Positions 43,509 through 51,348 of a DNA stretch of 64,000 bases are shown here, in pieces. Source of the stretch: Treponema sp. (lineage in GTDB: Bacteria; Spirochaetota; Spirochaetia; Treponematales; Treponemataceae); contig JAFUFU010000051.1 of the NCBI GenBank assembly GCA_017469785.1, forward strand, positions 28,512 through 92,511. The letters are read 5' to 3'. The notes beneath the pieces were generated by a model that made no database searches, had not been told where the DNA came from, and saw only the letters and a list, made by a program, of their open reading frames with translations. A program made the position numbers and the translations under genes. Position 1 is the stretch's first letter, and every line of letters begins with the position of its first letter.

Positions 43509-43514
43509 AGAATA
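43509..43514 (-). promoter_or_regulatory. Extended -10 6 nt before dgt ATG
   Basis: On the minus strand TGT-TATTCT ends 6 nt before ATG 43502. GGAGAC there is on the opposite strand, so no Shine-Dalgarno exists. Confidence 0.5.
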
Positions 43515-43532
43515 ACACAGAATCTGAAAATT

Positions 43533-43670
43533 TTAAACGAATCTAAGAGGAAATTCACCGTCCATATATGAATACTGAACGTTCACCAACAGAATCCAAC
43601 GAGCGACTGCAATAGCAAGGATAATCAAGAAAACAAAGACAAATGATTTTGCATAGCGATTTGAATTCAT
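43533..43670 (-). CDS. Small single-pass membrane protein (45 residues)
   Basis: An AGGAAG site precedes ATG 43670 by 5-6 nt, and 45 codons follow to a TAA 30 bp before dgt. Residues 9-29 are strongly hydrophobic (SFVFVFLIILAIAVARWILL), with basic residues before them, giving one membrane helix with the N-terminus probably inside. The tail NVQYSYMDGEFPLRFV is polar. The reading frame overlaps the 5' end of the oppositely oriented 43643 frame, so one of the two starts is probably wrong. Function unknown. Confidence 0.55.
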   Translation of the reverse strand: MNSNRYAKSFVFVFLIILAIAVARWILLVNVQYSYMDGEFPLRFV

Positions 43671-44020
43671 TTCTTCTTCCTAAAACTGAAAATATAAAAA
43701 TTCTGACAAATTCGAATTGCCTGCCATCGTATAAAGAGAGTAAAAAAGCGCTGCGAAAGGAGCAAAACACCTCTTACCGCTGGCTCGCTCATAAAATGGG
43801 AATGTCAGAGACGACAGTTTCGAGTATGCGCAAGGCAGGAACTGAACCAAGAGCCAGTGAGGCAGCGAAAATCGCCTCAGCCCTCGGAACAAGCGTTGAA
43901 TTCCTGGTACAAGATTTCAAAGGCGACACCCCGGAATATCAAGAGACAAAAGATAATTATTTTTTTAAATATACTCATCTCAAAAATGAGCTTTCAAAGT
44001 TACTTGAAAATTTTAAATGA
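43643..44020 (+). CDS. XRE-family helix-turn-helix regulator
   Basis: The 125-codon frame contains an HTH at about 36-92 (ALRKEQNTSYRWLAHKMGMSETTVSSMRKAGTEPRASEAAKIASALGTSVEFLV). It resembles the 27993 regulator, which also ends its HTH with a VEYLV-type motif. The first 30 residues look non-globular and overlap the opposite-strand 45-residue gene, so the true start is probably later, perhaps a TTG near 43721. The C-terminus (TKDNYFFKYTHLKNELSKLLENF) may dimerise. Its target is unknown. Confidence 0.7.
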   Translation: MILHSDLNSFLLPKTENIKILTNSNCLPSYKESKKALRKEQNTSYRWLAHKMGMSETTVSSMRKAGTEPRASEAAKIASALGTSVEFLVQDFKGDTPEYQETKDNYFFKYTHLKNELSKLLENFK

Positions 44021-44054
44021 ACCTTGACTTACAGAAAAAAAGCCGGCCTTTTCG

Positions 44055-45209
44055 TTAAATCAATTCATCAGGAACTGCTCTTGCCATGAGCCGGCAGGCG
44101 TTCTCGCTTGGATGCAGGTGATCGCCTGAATCACAATCTTTTCCGAAGGCTTTTTTGTCAGTCATGTCGCAGACAGCCTTGTCAAAATCAACGCAGCCGT
44201 CAAAGTCTTTGGAAGTTCTTAGCCATTCGTTAAATTCGTTTCTAAGTTTTTCCCGATTCTCGTTGTATGTCCGCCAGCCATAAATGGGAAGGAGAGTGGC
44301 ACTGTAGACTTTCAGCCCGAGCTTTTTTGCAGGTTCAACATAGATTTTCTTGAAGCCGTCGATTAAATCATCCAAGGTCGGCATGTCGCTCCAGGGGCGG
44401 AATCGGTTCACTTCGACTCCAACAGGGTGAATTATGTCATTGATTCCGTGATGGAGAATGATTGCCTCCGCCCCGGCCACTTTCGATTCAATCGGAAATC
44501 GCGTCGCTCCCTTTAGGCCATAAGCCTGATAGGTGATGCAGTCGTATTGTCGCAAGATTCTGGTTCCGCAGACAGCACGCCTGACGATTGAGACATCTCC
44601 ATTTCCCTCTTTGAAAGCCCGTTCCCGAAGATAATCAGGCCAGCTGCAGCAAGTGATTGAGTCGCCATAGCAGATGAGGGCATGATTCTTCTCTTCGGTC
44701 AAAATGTCGATGGTGTTTAAAAAGTAAAAAACATTCGTTGCCATTGAAAGATTGTCAGGCAATTTCTCGGATTCCGCATAGTCACCATAGGCAAAAAATC
44801 CTTTTTCAAGCGGACTTAAAATCACCGTTCCGGCGTTCATCTGGGTAAAGCCTTCAAAATACATGCTCACTTCAACTGTCTCACCAGAGTCAATCTCAAA
44901 GTCAATCTCATCGCTAAGAATTTCTTTTCCGGCTGGAATCAGGAATGATGAGTTTCCGTTTTGAGTGATGGCGACAGGCTTGTATTCATCCCCGCTCTTT
45001 TTAGCGCAAAAAGCTTTTGTCACTTTTACGCCTTCGCTTCCAGTCAGATTTGAAAATGTAAAACGGAGTTTTGAGCCGGAGAAGCAGATTTTTACAGGAT
45101 AGCGCAGGGTCAAGTCTTTTGAGTAAGTGACTTCGGTTCTTTTTGTAATGGAAGTAGCCGTTCCCCAGCAAGCAACCCATTTTGTATATTTTTGACTATC
45201 AGTTTTCAT
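44055..45209 (-). CDS. SGNH/GDSL hydrolase with N-terminal beta-sandwich
   Basis: The 384-residue protein has an N-terminal beta-rich domain (about 1-150) and an SGNH esterase domain. The nucleophile is Ser184 in CYGDSI, the third block is HHGIND (255-258), and the Asp/His pair is D363 and H366 in GDHLHPSEN. Relatives deacetylate carbohydrates or cleave short esters. No signal peptide is evident, so it may be cytoplasmic and act on imported oligosaccharides. AAGGA lies 8 nt before ATG 45209. It is followed by a MATE transporter gene upstream on the same strand. Confidence 0.88.
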   Translation of the reverse strand: MKTDSQKYTKWVACWGTATSITKRTEVTYSKDLTLRYPVKICFSGSKLRFTFSNLTGSEGVKVTKAFCAKKSGDEYKPVAITQNGNSSFLIPAGKEILSDEIDFEIDSGETVEVSMYFEGFTQMNAGTVILSPLEKGFFAYGDYAESEKLPDNLSMATNVFYFLNTIDILTEEKNHALICYGDSITCCSWPDYLRERAFKEGNGDVSIVRRAVCGTRILRQYDCITYQAYGLKGATRFPIESKVAGAEAIILHHGINDIIHPVGVEVNRFRPWSDMPTLDDLIDGFKKIYVEPAKKLGLKVYSATLLPIYGWRTYNENREKLRNEFNEWLRTSKDFDGCVDFDKAVCDMTDKKAFGKDCDSGDHLHPSENACRLMARAVPDELI

Positions 45210-45246
45210 AAAAAAATCCTTCGTTGCAGAACATTTTTCAAGTATA

Positions 45247-46644
45247 TCATATAAGCAGTTTTTTGAAAAATCTCACCGTAAAGGGCACTGCAAAAAGGGC
45301 TGAGAGGAAATCACAGACCATTTGCGTCATCTGAACGCCTAAAATCGCCTCGGCTCCGAAGGATTTCACCACATGGGGAAGGATAAAAATGCAGGGAATG
45401 AACAAAAGCCCCTGCCTCATGGAAGAAAGGAAAGTGGCGCTCTTTTTTTCGCCAGCAACCTGAAGGAGCATGTTTGTTCCGAAAATCAGGGAATGAAAGG
45501 GCATTACGGCCGACTGCATCCGCAGGGCCAAAGCACCCACCGCCACTACCGCATCATCGTCACGGAAGAGACGCACGATTTGGGGGGCAAAAATGAAAAC
45601 GCCCAGAGCCGAAAGAGTCATCACGCTGGCGCTGACCTTCACCAAAAATGAATAGGCCTGCTTTACCCGCTCAGGTCTCCCCGCTCCATAGTTGATTCCG
45701 CAAACCGGCTGAAAGCCCTGCCCCAGCCCGATTGCAATGGAAAGCAGCAATTTGTCCACGCGGTTGGTAATTGCCATGCCGGCCACAGCCGCATCCGCCG
45801 CCAGAACAGAGGTCGCCGCAAGGGAAAGGGTAACGGCTCCGTAGCGGGCAGCCTGCTTGTTCAAAAAAATGCCTGAAAGGGCGCCCATGCCCTGGCGGAA
45901 AAATGAAGGCAGGCCCGTGGTGATGATGTCGCCGTAAGTCCTGGGATTTTTGGAGATGTGGCGAAGGGCAAGCTCGGCCAGGGATTTTTTTCGGATGAAC
46001 ATTGAAAGCAGGATGGAAAAGCTGACAATCTGGCTGATAAGGGTGGCAATGGCAGCCCCGGAAATCCCCAGTTTGAAGACAAAAATAAAAAGTGGGTCAA
46101 GAATCATGTTGAGGATTCCGCCGGAAATCATTCCAATCATGGAGACTGCCGCCCGCCCCTGAAAGCGAAGGAGATTGTTCATGGCAAAGGAAGTGATGAT
46201 GAACGGCGCGCCGAAGAGGATGTATTTCGCATAATCCATGGCGTAGGGGAGAATCGTGGGAGTTGAGCCCAGGTGAAGCACTATGCTGCGTCTGAAAATC
46301 GTTCCCACGACGGTAAAAATCACGCCCACAGAAAAAGCCGTTAGAATCGCCGTAGAGCAAATCGTGTTCGCCTTGCTAAAATCTTCTTTTCCCAAGGCAC
46401 GGCTGGTAATGCTGCCGCTTCCCATGCCGATTGTAAATGCCACGGCCTGCATCAAGAACATAAGGGAAAAAATCACGCCCACAGCCCCGCTGGCCGAAGT
46501 TCCCAGCTGTGAGACAAAAAAAGTGTCGGCGGTGTTGTAAATTGCCGTCACCATCATGGTTATAATGGTAGGAATCGCGTTTTTGAGAATGAGCGGCCCC
46601 ACCGGCTCCGTAAGCATTTTTTGAAGGGCTTCTTGATTTTCCAT
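45247..46644 (-). CDS. MATE-family efflux transporter
   Basis: I start at ATG 46644 (MENQEALQKMLTEPVGPLILKNA), giving 465 residues, since the 12 extra codons to 46680 overlap the promoter. The protein has twelve hydrophobic segments and MATE blocks: IPTIITMMVTAIYNTADTFFVSQLGTSASGAVGV, GMGSGSITSRALGKEDFSKAN, and the mirrored half QGFQPVCGINYGAGRPERVKQAY. It exports drugs or metabolites using a sodium or proton gradient. TATAAT lies 7 nt before the ATG without a Shine-Dalgarno. Confidence 0.92.
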   Translation of the reverse strand: MENQEALQKMLTEPVGPLILKNAIPTIITMMVTAIYNTADTFFVSQLGTSASGAVGVIFSLMFLMQAVAFTIGMGSGSITSRALGKEDFSKANTICSTAILTAFSVGVIFTVVGTIFRRSIVLHLGSTPTILPYAMDYAKYILFGAPFIITSFAMNNLLRFQGRAAVSMIGMISGGILNMILDPLFIFVFKLGISGAAIATLISQIVSFSILLSMFIRKKSLAELALRHISKNPRTYGDIITTGLPSFFRQGMGALSGIFLNKQAARYGAVTLSLAATSVLAADAAVAGMAITNRVDKLLLSIAIGLGQGFQPVCGINYGAGRPERVKQAYSFLVKVSASVMTLSALGVFIFAPQIVRLFRDDDAVVAVGALALRMQSAVMPFHSLIFGTNMLLQVAGEKKSATFLSSMRQGLLFIPCIFILPHVVKSFGAEAILGVQMTQMVCDFLSALFAVPFTVRFFKKLLI

Positions 46645-46651
46645 GGAGTTT

Positions 46652-46657
46652 ATTATA
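46652..46657 (-). promoter_or_regulatory. -10 hexamer 7 nt before the MATE gene ATG
   Basis: On the minus strand TATAAT, then AAACTCC, then ATG 46644. Near-leaderless arrangement. Confidence 0.5.
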
Positions 46658-46703
46658 GAAGAAAACAGGATTTTTACCAATCGGAAAAGTAGGTGTAATA
46701 AAG

Positions 46704-46930
46704 ATGAAAATTTGGCGGCTCCCCGCTTTCAGCGGGTCGGGCTTTTCGCCCTTCGCTCACGCTCATAGCCTTACGGCTACTTCGGGGCTACAATCCCTAG
46801 CCGACTATCGGTGCGAAGCTGCCGAAGGCTCTGAACCAAGTCTTCTGGTCGCAAGCTCCTCTTGCTTCCGCCAGACCCGCCTCCGTTCGCTGTCGGCGCA
46901 CTCACTACGGTGATTGATTCAAGCTACGGC
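46704..46930. repeat. Hairpin-rich intergenic cassette B, copy 2, with tRNA-Thr fragments
   Basis: Small perfect hairpins run in series (CCCGCTTTCAGCGGG, GGGCTTTTCGCCC, TAGCCTTACGGCTA). The word GGGGCTACAATCCCT is the inverse of one in cassette copy 1. AGCCGACTATCGG (46799-46811) repeats the 3' end of the adjacent tRNA-Thr exactly, and GGTGATTGATTCAAGC (about 46909-46924, plus strand) resembles its T-arm. Confidence 0.6.
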
Positions 46931-46951
46931 ATGAAAAACTTTATTTTAAAA

Positions 46952-46979
46952 CAAAAAAACTCCTGAGTCTTCAGGAGTA
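46952..46979 (-). terminator. Terminator downstream of tRNA-Thr
   Basis: On the minus strand ACTCCTGA and TCAGGAGT form a stem around AGAC and are followed by TTTTTTTG. It lies a few bases after the tRNA 3' end. Confidence 0.9.
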
Positions 46980-46985
46980 TTTTAA

Positions 46986-47058
46986 AGCCGACTATCGGAC
47001 TTGAACCAATCACCTGCGCGTTACGAGGGCGCTGCTCTACCGGATGAGCTAAGTCGGC
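46986..47058 (-). tRNA. tRNA-Thr(CGT)
   Basis: The minus strand folds as a cloverleaf: acceptor GCCGACT with AGTCGGC, D-arm GCTC...GAGC, anticodon loop CTCGTAA (anticodon CGT), and T-arm with TTCAAGT between ATTGG and CCGAT. The 3' discriminator is T and CCA is not encoded. The anticodon stem appears to have a C-C mismatch at its loop end. Similarity to bacterial tRNA-Thr(CGT) is clear. Confidence 0.9.
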
Positions 47059-47070
47059 AAATGAATTTTT

Positions 47071-47162
47071 CGGCTTAGCGGAGAGACTCCAAACATCTGC
47101 GCGTTACGAGTGAGCGACCGCACGCTTGCTACGGTCGCATCTACCAGATGAGCTAAGTCGTC
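47071..47162 (-). pseudogene. Degenerate tRNA-Thr copy with inserted hairpin
   Basis: Twelve bases upstream of the intact tRNA a second copy keeps the 5' ACTTAGCTCATC(T/C)GGTAGA and the CTCGTAACGCGCAG anticodon side. Between the D-arm and anticodon it carries an extra hairpin (GCGACCG and CGGTCGC around 11 bases). The T-arm and 3' acceptor no longer pair with the 5' end. It cannot form a normal tRNA. Confidence 0.7.
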
Positions 47163-47202
47163 AGGACGGCTGAAAACAACCGCCTTAATGGAAAGCATTA
47201 TA

Positions 47203-48909
47203 TCATTTTTTCTCGGTGATTGTAAAGACCATAAGCGTGCCGTCTTGCTGCAAAATGCCTTGAATTTCAACATTTTTGCTCTTGAGCTTTTTCAAGTCAT
47301 CGAAGGTGACGGGCTTGGGTCTGTTTCCTTTGCCTTTGCCGCCCATTTTCATATCAGGGGGATTTCCTCCCATTTCAGGCCGGTCGCCGCTTGGCGGATT
47401 TCCCATTTCTGGCATCTGGCCCATTCCGCCGTCATTCTGTCCCATAGGAGGCTGCCCTTTTCCGCCCTTGCTCCCTTCCATCACTTTGAGGAGAGTCGCT
47501 TTGTTTTCAGAATCAATGAGCATGGCCTTGTTTGAGACGACGTTGAGTTTTCCCGTGAGTGTGGTCATTTCCATTTTCGGAGGCTCTTTTCCGTCATTGG
47601 GTCTGCCCTTGCCATTTTCCATTGGGGGAAGTCCTTTTTCGCCATCAGGTCGCTCTCCCCTCTTCATTCCGCCTTTTTCTGATGAAGAAAGAGCCTTTTC
47701 CAAAGCCGTGAAGTCATATTCTGCCGGGGCGATTTTTCCGCCGTCCGCCAGGAGAATCGTTCGGCCTTTCAAGTAGCTGTTTTCATCAAGGTTCTTATTA
47801 TAGAAGATTGTGTGACCGTTGGACTTGATATTTTTGAAAGATTCGTCAGCGTCTTCGAATTTGTTGAAATATGAGTCTGCCGTGACTTCAAGTTTTGCTG
47901 ATTTTTCAAGGAAGATATCGACTTTTCCGCCCTTGTTTGCGTTAATCGCGCCAGTGAGCGAAGATTTTTTTCCAAGATTGAGCTTTACAGAGCTGATTTC
48001 GTCCACGATGATGTCGCCCCGTGCTTCCTGCGAGAGCAGGTTGAATTCAAGCTGGCCACCATTCGCGCCTTTTCTGCCCCAGCCCCTGCGTGAGTCGTTT
48101 CCGCTTGCGAGAATCAGGGTGTCGGCCTTTCCCAGCAATTTTGTTTTTTCAAGATTGACCACCGCCTTTGTGTTGGTGACATAAAAGAATGCGCTTTTTT
48201 CCCCTGAAGCCTTGTTGGTGAGAATCGAATTTTTCGCCGTGAAAAAGGCCGTTCCCACATTTGCGTCGCCACTCATGCTCTGATAAAGCATGACTCCCGC
48301 CGAAACTTCGCCGTCAAGTCCGCTTCCGCCCGTCAGGTTTGATTTTTCCAGGGTGATTGAATTTTTTCCTTCGATTACGGCAAGCTCTGAATTTTCCGCC
48401 GTGCCAGTAAGATTTTTCACGCTGATATTGCCAGTGGAATAAATGACCGGTGAGCCTTTGCCTTTGGTGAGAGCCTTTCCGCCCTCAACTGTGACCGTAC
48501 CTTCGCCCATGTCAGTGGCAAAAGCGGCGCAATGCTCGCCTTCCGTGGTGACATCAACTTTTTTCGCATTGATTGTGCCGCCAAAGGCCGCATAAAGGCC
48601 GCGGGAGCCGTTCTGCTTAGTGTAAATCGTGATTCCGCTGGCATTCACCACGCCATCATTCTGTACAAAAATCGCGTTCTTTCCGTCTTCGTCAGAAGTT
48701 ATTGTCTCGTTTTTCAGATTTTTCGTGCCAGAATCGACTTTTATGACAGCGTCAAACTGCTTTGAAATGTCATGACCGCCCATTTCACCATCTGGCGGTG
48801 GCGGAAAATCGCCGCTCATCACTGTCGCTTCGGCAAAAAGCGCGCTGACACAAAAAACTAAGCCCACTCCGAGAGCAAGTCCTTTCTTAAATCGTTTTTT
48901 TCCGTTCAT
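47203..48909 (-). CDS. Secreted beta-helix-type protein with Gly/Pro/Met-rich tail
   Basis: The 568-residue protein has a signal peptide (MNGKKRFKKGLALGVGLVFCVSALFAEA) and a PPPPDGEMGG linker. A long run of short strands follows (NAIFVQNDGVVNASGITIY, GLYAAFGGTINAKKVDVTTEGEHCAAFATD, SITLEKSNLTGG), typical of a right-handed beta-helix of the autotransporter or pectate-lyase type. Residues about 405-525 are low complexity and rich in Gly, Pro, Met, Asp and Lys. The last 45 residues form a small separate domain (FDDLKKLKSKNVEIQGILQQDGTLMVFTITEKK). AAGGAT precedes ATG 48909. No barrel is seen. The role is unknown; adhesion or metal binding by the Met-rich part is possible. Confidence 0.75.
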   Translation of the reverse strand: MNGKKRFKKGLALGVGLVFCVSALFAEATVMSGDFPPPPDGEMGGHDISKQFDAVIKVDSGTKNLKNETITSDEDGKNAIFVQNDGVVNASGITIYTKQNGSRGLYAAFGGTINAKKVDVTTEGEHCAAFATDMGEGTVTVEGGKALTKGKGSPVIYSTGNISVKNLTGTAENSELAVIEGKNSITLEKSNLTGGSGLDGEVSAGVMLYQSMSGDANVGTAFFTAKNSILTNKASGEKSAFFYVTNTKAVVNLEKTKLLGKADTLILASGNDSRRGWGRKGANGGQLEFNLLSQEARGDIIVDEISSVKLNLGKKSSLTGAINANKGGKVDIFLEKSAKLEVTADSYFNKFEDADESFKNIKSNGHTIFYNKNLDENSYLKGRTILLADGGKIAPAEYDFTALEKALSSSEKGGMKRGERPDGEKGLPPMENGKGRPNDGKEPPKMEMTTLTGKLNVVSNKAMLIDSENKATLLKVMEGSKGGKGQPPMGQNDGGMGQMPEMGNPPSGDRPEMGGNPPDMKMGGKGKGNRPKPVTFDDLKKLKSKNVEIQGILQQDGTLMVFTITEKK

Positions 48910-49045
48910 TGTGCACCATCCTTAATTTTAAGATAGAAAAATTGTCGCATGGATTCTTAAAACGAAACTTTAAAAAAGGCGAATCTAAGAGAGTGCTTAT
49001 TGTGTATAACGGAAAGTTATAGAAATTGAAAGAATTTTCCTATAC

Positions 49046-49080
49046 TTACAATAATAAAATATAGTAGTATAATGAATAAA
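49046..49080 (+). promoter_or_regulatory. Promoter of the toxin mRNA (type I TA locus)
   Basis: TTACAA at 49046-49051 and a perfect TATAAT at 49068-49073 with a 16-bp spacer. Transcription is expected to begin near 49080, just before the AGAAGCGA repeat. Confidence 0.7.
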
Positions 49081-49107
49081 GAAGCGATTGATTCTGGTGG
49101 CGTCTCC
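49081..49107 (+). repeat. 27-base repeat at the 5' end of the toxin mRNA
   Basis: GAAGCGA...GATTCT...CGTCTCC. An inverted copy lies at 49298-49324 with 21 of 27 positions identical. Because each copy lies at the start of one of two convergent transcripts, the sense and antisense RNAs begin almost identically and each can pair with the other's distal part. Confidence 0.8.
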
Positions 49108-49134
49108 CAAACTCTAAAAGATTTTAGAAGGGAG
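49104..49134 (+). promoter_or_regulatory. 5'-UTR helix that hides the toxin ribosome site
   Basis: CTCCC (49104-49108) can pair with GGGAG (49130-49134), which is the core of the Shine-Dalgarno. Inside, TCTAAA and TTTAGA form a stem with a four-base loop. The SD GGGAGG ends 7 nt before ATG 49143. Translation of the peptide would thus be limited until the helix opens. Confidence 0.7.
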
Positions 49135-49142
49135 GCTAGACT

Positions 49143-49244
49143 ATGACATGTGAACTTGTTATTGCGGTAGTAACTTGCATTGCTACGCTCGCAGGAACTG
49201 TTATAGCATTGCTCTCTTACCTTAACGGAAAGAACAAAGAGTAA
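49143..49244 (+). CDS. Small hydrophobic toxin peptide of a type I TA locus (33 residues)
   Basis: The peptide reads MTCELVIAVVTCIATLAGT, continues VIALLSYL, and ends NGKNKE: one membrane helix (about 5-27) and a short charged tail. This is the size and shape of Fst/Ldr and holin-like type I toxins, which damage membranes when overproduced. It has a strong but occluded GGGAGG site. The antisense transcription unit on the opposite strand, the shared terminator and the matched 5' repeats give the layout of the Fst (par) family. Sequence identity to known toxins is not evident, so it would be a new member by architecture rather than by sequence. Confidence 0.75.
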   Translation: MTCELVIAVVTCIATLAGTVIALLSYLNGKNKE

Positions 49245-49325
49245 AAAATAGCCGCCAAAGTCTGAACCCCTTTTGGCGGCTTATAACCCTAAAATGTGGA
49301 GACGACCTAAGAATCGGTCGCTTCT
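49243..49325 (-). ncRNA. Predicted antisense antitoxin RNA (about 83 nt)
   Basis: The minus-strand promoter TTGACT (49355-49360), 17-bp spacer, TATATT (49332-49337) should start RNA near 49325 with AGAAGCGACCGATTC, matching the start of the toxin mRNA. It runs through 49298-49324 and ends at the shared terminator near 49243. It would be complementary to the 3' part of the toxin mRNA directly and to its 5' part through the repeats. Its ends are predicted, not measured. Confidence 0.65.
49250..49281. terminator. Bidirectional terminator shared by toxin mRNA and antisense RNA
   Basis: AGCCGCCAAA and TTTGGCGGCT form a perfect 10-bp stem with a 12-base loop. On the minus strand it is followed by TATTTTTTAC, a good terminator; on the plus strand the tail is TATAACC, weaker. 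Confidence 0.8.
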
Positions 49326-49331
49326 TTTCAT

Positions 49332-49360
49332 AATATAAAGGCAAAACTATTAAAAGTCAA
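49332..49360 (-). promoter_or_regulatory. Promoter of the antisense RNA
   Basis: TTGACT and TATATT separated by exactly 17 bp, close to consensus. It lies 5 bp past the thrS stop codon, so thrS read-through would also make antitoxin RNA. Confidence 0.75.
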
Positions 49361-49364
49361 GGTT

Positions 49365-51122
49365 TTAAATCCCAACAAAGTGCGAATTCACCTTGTCCTG
49401 AACATAGCCAATGAATTCCTCAAGCTTCATAGTCTTCTGCTCAAGGCCGCTTGACTGACGGAAGCGGACTGAGACGGTTCGCTCTTTCTTTTCGTTTTCG
49501 CCTACAATCAGGATGTAAGGAGTTTTGTGCTCTTTTGTAATCACCTTGATTTTAGAGCGCATGTTGTCGCTTGAAAGATATGCATTTGAGCGGATGTCGG
49601 CGGCAAGGAGAGCCTCGTTGACTTCCCGGGCGTAATCGTCGAACTCGTTGGTGACGGGCACGACCGCAGCCTGCTCAAAGGCGAGCCATGTCGGGAAGGC
49701 ACCGGCAAAGTTCTCAATCAAGATACCCAGGAAACGCTCGAAAGAGCCCAGGATTGCGCGGTGGAGCATAACCGGGTGATGCTTCTGGTTGTCGGCTCCG
49801 ATGTAGGTTGCGTCCAGTCGCTCGGCAGAAGGAAGCTGGAAATCGGCCTGAATCGTGCCGCACTGCCATTCTCGGCCAAGGCAATCGTAGAGCTTGAATT
49901 CGAGCTTAGGGCCGTAGAATGCGCCTTCGCCCGGCTGAATCTCGTATGTAAGGCCAGCTTCGTGGCAAGCGTCGGCCAAAGCCTTTTCTGCCCGCTCCCA
50001 AGTTGCAAGGTCTCCTACATGGTCTTCCGGCATGGTTGAGAATTTTACGACAAGGTCATCAAAACCGAAATCGTGATAGACACGTTTGAGCAATTTACAG
50101 AATTTCGCGACTTCTGACGCCACCTGCTCTTCGGTACAGAGAATGTGGGCATCGTCCTGAACGAATCCTCGGACGCGCATAACGCCGTGCAAGGTTCCGC
50201 TGGCTTCGTTTCGCACATCATGGCCGAATTCGGCAAGGCGCATCGGCAAATCTTTGTATGAACGCTGGCGGCTCTTGAAGATTTCAAGTGCTCCCGGACA
50301 GTTCATCGGCTTGATTGCGAAGAGACGTTTTTCTGACTCAGTGATGAACATGTTGCGCTGGTAGTGATCCCAGTGACCGCTTCGCTCCCAGAGAGTGCGC
50401 GGCATGATTGCAGGCGTGTTGACTTCAAGGTAGCCGTCGCGGCGAACCATTTTGCGCATGTAATCCTGCATGGTGGTGTAGATTGTCCAGCCGTTAGGAT
50501 GCCAGAAAACCTGGCCCGGGTTCTCAGGGTCAACATGGAAAAGATCCATCTCGGTGCCCAGCTTTCGGTGGTCGCGCTTTTCTGCCTCGGCAAGCATGGT
50601 AAGGTAATCTTTTAAATCATTGGGCTTTGCAAAGCAAAGGGCGTAAACGCGGGTGAGCATAGGGCGAGCAGAGTCACCGCGCCAGTAAGCTCCCGCGATT
50701 TTGTCCAGCTTGAAAGACTGGGCATTGATTTCTTTTGTGGTCGCAACATGAGGGCCGCGGCACAAGTCAAGGTAGCCGTCCTGCTCGTAAGTTGAGATAA
50801 CCTCGCCTTCCGGCAAGTCTTTAATCAGCTCGATTTTGTAAGGCTCGTCAGCAAAAAGCTTGAGGGCTTCTTCTTTTGAGACTTCCTTGCGGACAAATTC
50901 TGCTCCTGTGGCGAGAATCTTTCGCATCTCTTTTTCGACGGCTGGGAAATCATCTTCGGTCAATTTTGTAGTGGCGGTGGAAAAATCGAAATCATAATAA
51001 AATCCGTTGTCGATAGCCGGGCCGATTGCAATTTTGGTTCCCGGAAACAAATGTTTGACGGCTTCTGCCATAACATGTGCGCAAGAGTGGCGCATGGTCT
51101 GAAGTTTTTCATCAACTGCCAT
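49365..51122 (-). CDS. thrS: Threonyl-tRNA synthetase
   Basis: The 585-residue enzyme charges tRNA-Thr. It begins directly with the editing (SAD) domain, [19 protein letters not shown] (HxxxH), and CRGPHV; the usual N-terminal TGS domain is absent, as is known for some spirochaete enzymes. The class II core follows ([70 protein letters not shown]) and then the anticodon-binding domain. AAGGAAG precedes ATG 51122. No T-box leader was found upstream. A tRNA-Thr gene lies about 2.3 kb away, probably by chance. Confidence 0.96.
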   Translation of the reverse strand: MAVDEKLQTMRHSCAHVMAEAVKHLFPGTKIAIGPAIDNGFYYDFDFSTATTKLTEDDFPAVEKEMRKILATGAEFVRKEVSKEEALKLFADEPYKIELIKDLPEGEVISTYEQDGYLDLCRGPHVATTKEINAQSFKLDKIAGAYWRGDSARPMLTRVYALCFAKPNDLKDYLTMLAEAEKRDHRKLGTEMDLFHVDPENPGQVFWHPNGWTIYTTMQDYMRKMVRRDGYLEVNTPAIMPRTLWERSGHWDHYQRNMFITESEKRLFAIKPMNCPGALEIFKSRQRSYKDLPMRLAEFGHDVRNEASGTLHGVMRVRGFVQDDAHILCTEEQVASEVAKFCKLLKRVYHDFGFDDLVVKFSTMPEDHVGDLATWERAEKALADACHEAGLTYEIQPGEGAFYGPKLEFKLYDCLGREWQCGTIQADFQLPSAERLDATYIGADNQKHHPVMLHRAILGSFERFLGILIENFAGAFPTWLAFEQAAVVPVTNEFDDYAREVNEALLAADIRSNAYLSSDNMRSKIKVITKEHKTPYILIVGENEKKERTVSVRFRQSSGLEQKTMKLEEFIGYVQDKVNSHFVGI

Positions 51123-51348
51123 TTTACTGCTTCCTTATTTTGAAAAAATGTTCTATTAGAATACTGATTTGACAGAGAAAGTTCAACATGAATGAAAAAT
51201 TCGAATAGGACAATATTTTATATCAGAAAAATACAATATATCGTCAGTTATGTACCCCTCCCCGTATATTACAATATTATTCAATAAAAGCGTCTTTTTG
51301 ACTTATTCAGTCACGCATTTAAAGTTTCATATTAAAATGGAGGAAAAT

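Noticed and set aside
44030-44052. Terminator at AAAAAAAGCCGGCCTTTT between convergent genes
   Set aside because: The palindrome has no loop and the stem is too short to be convincing.
51123-51348. T-box riboswitch before thrS
   Set aside because: No T-box core, specifier hairpin or antiterminator pair is visible, and AAGGAAG stands directly before the ATG.
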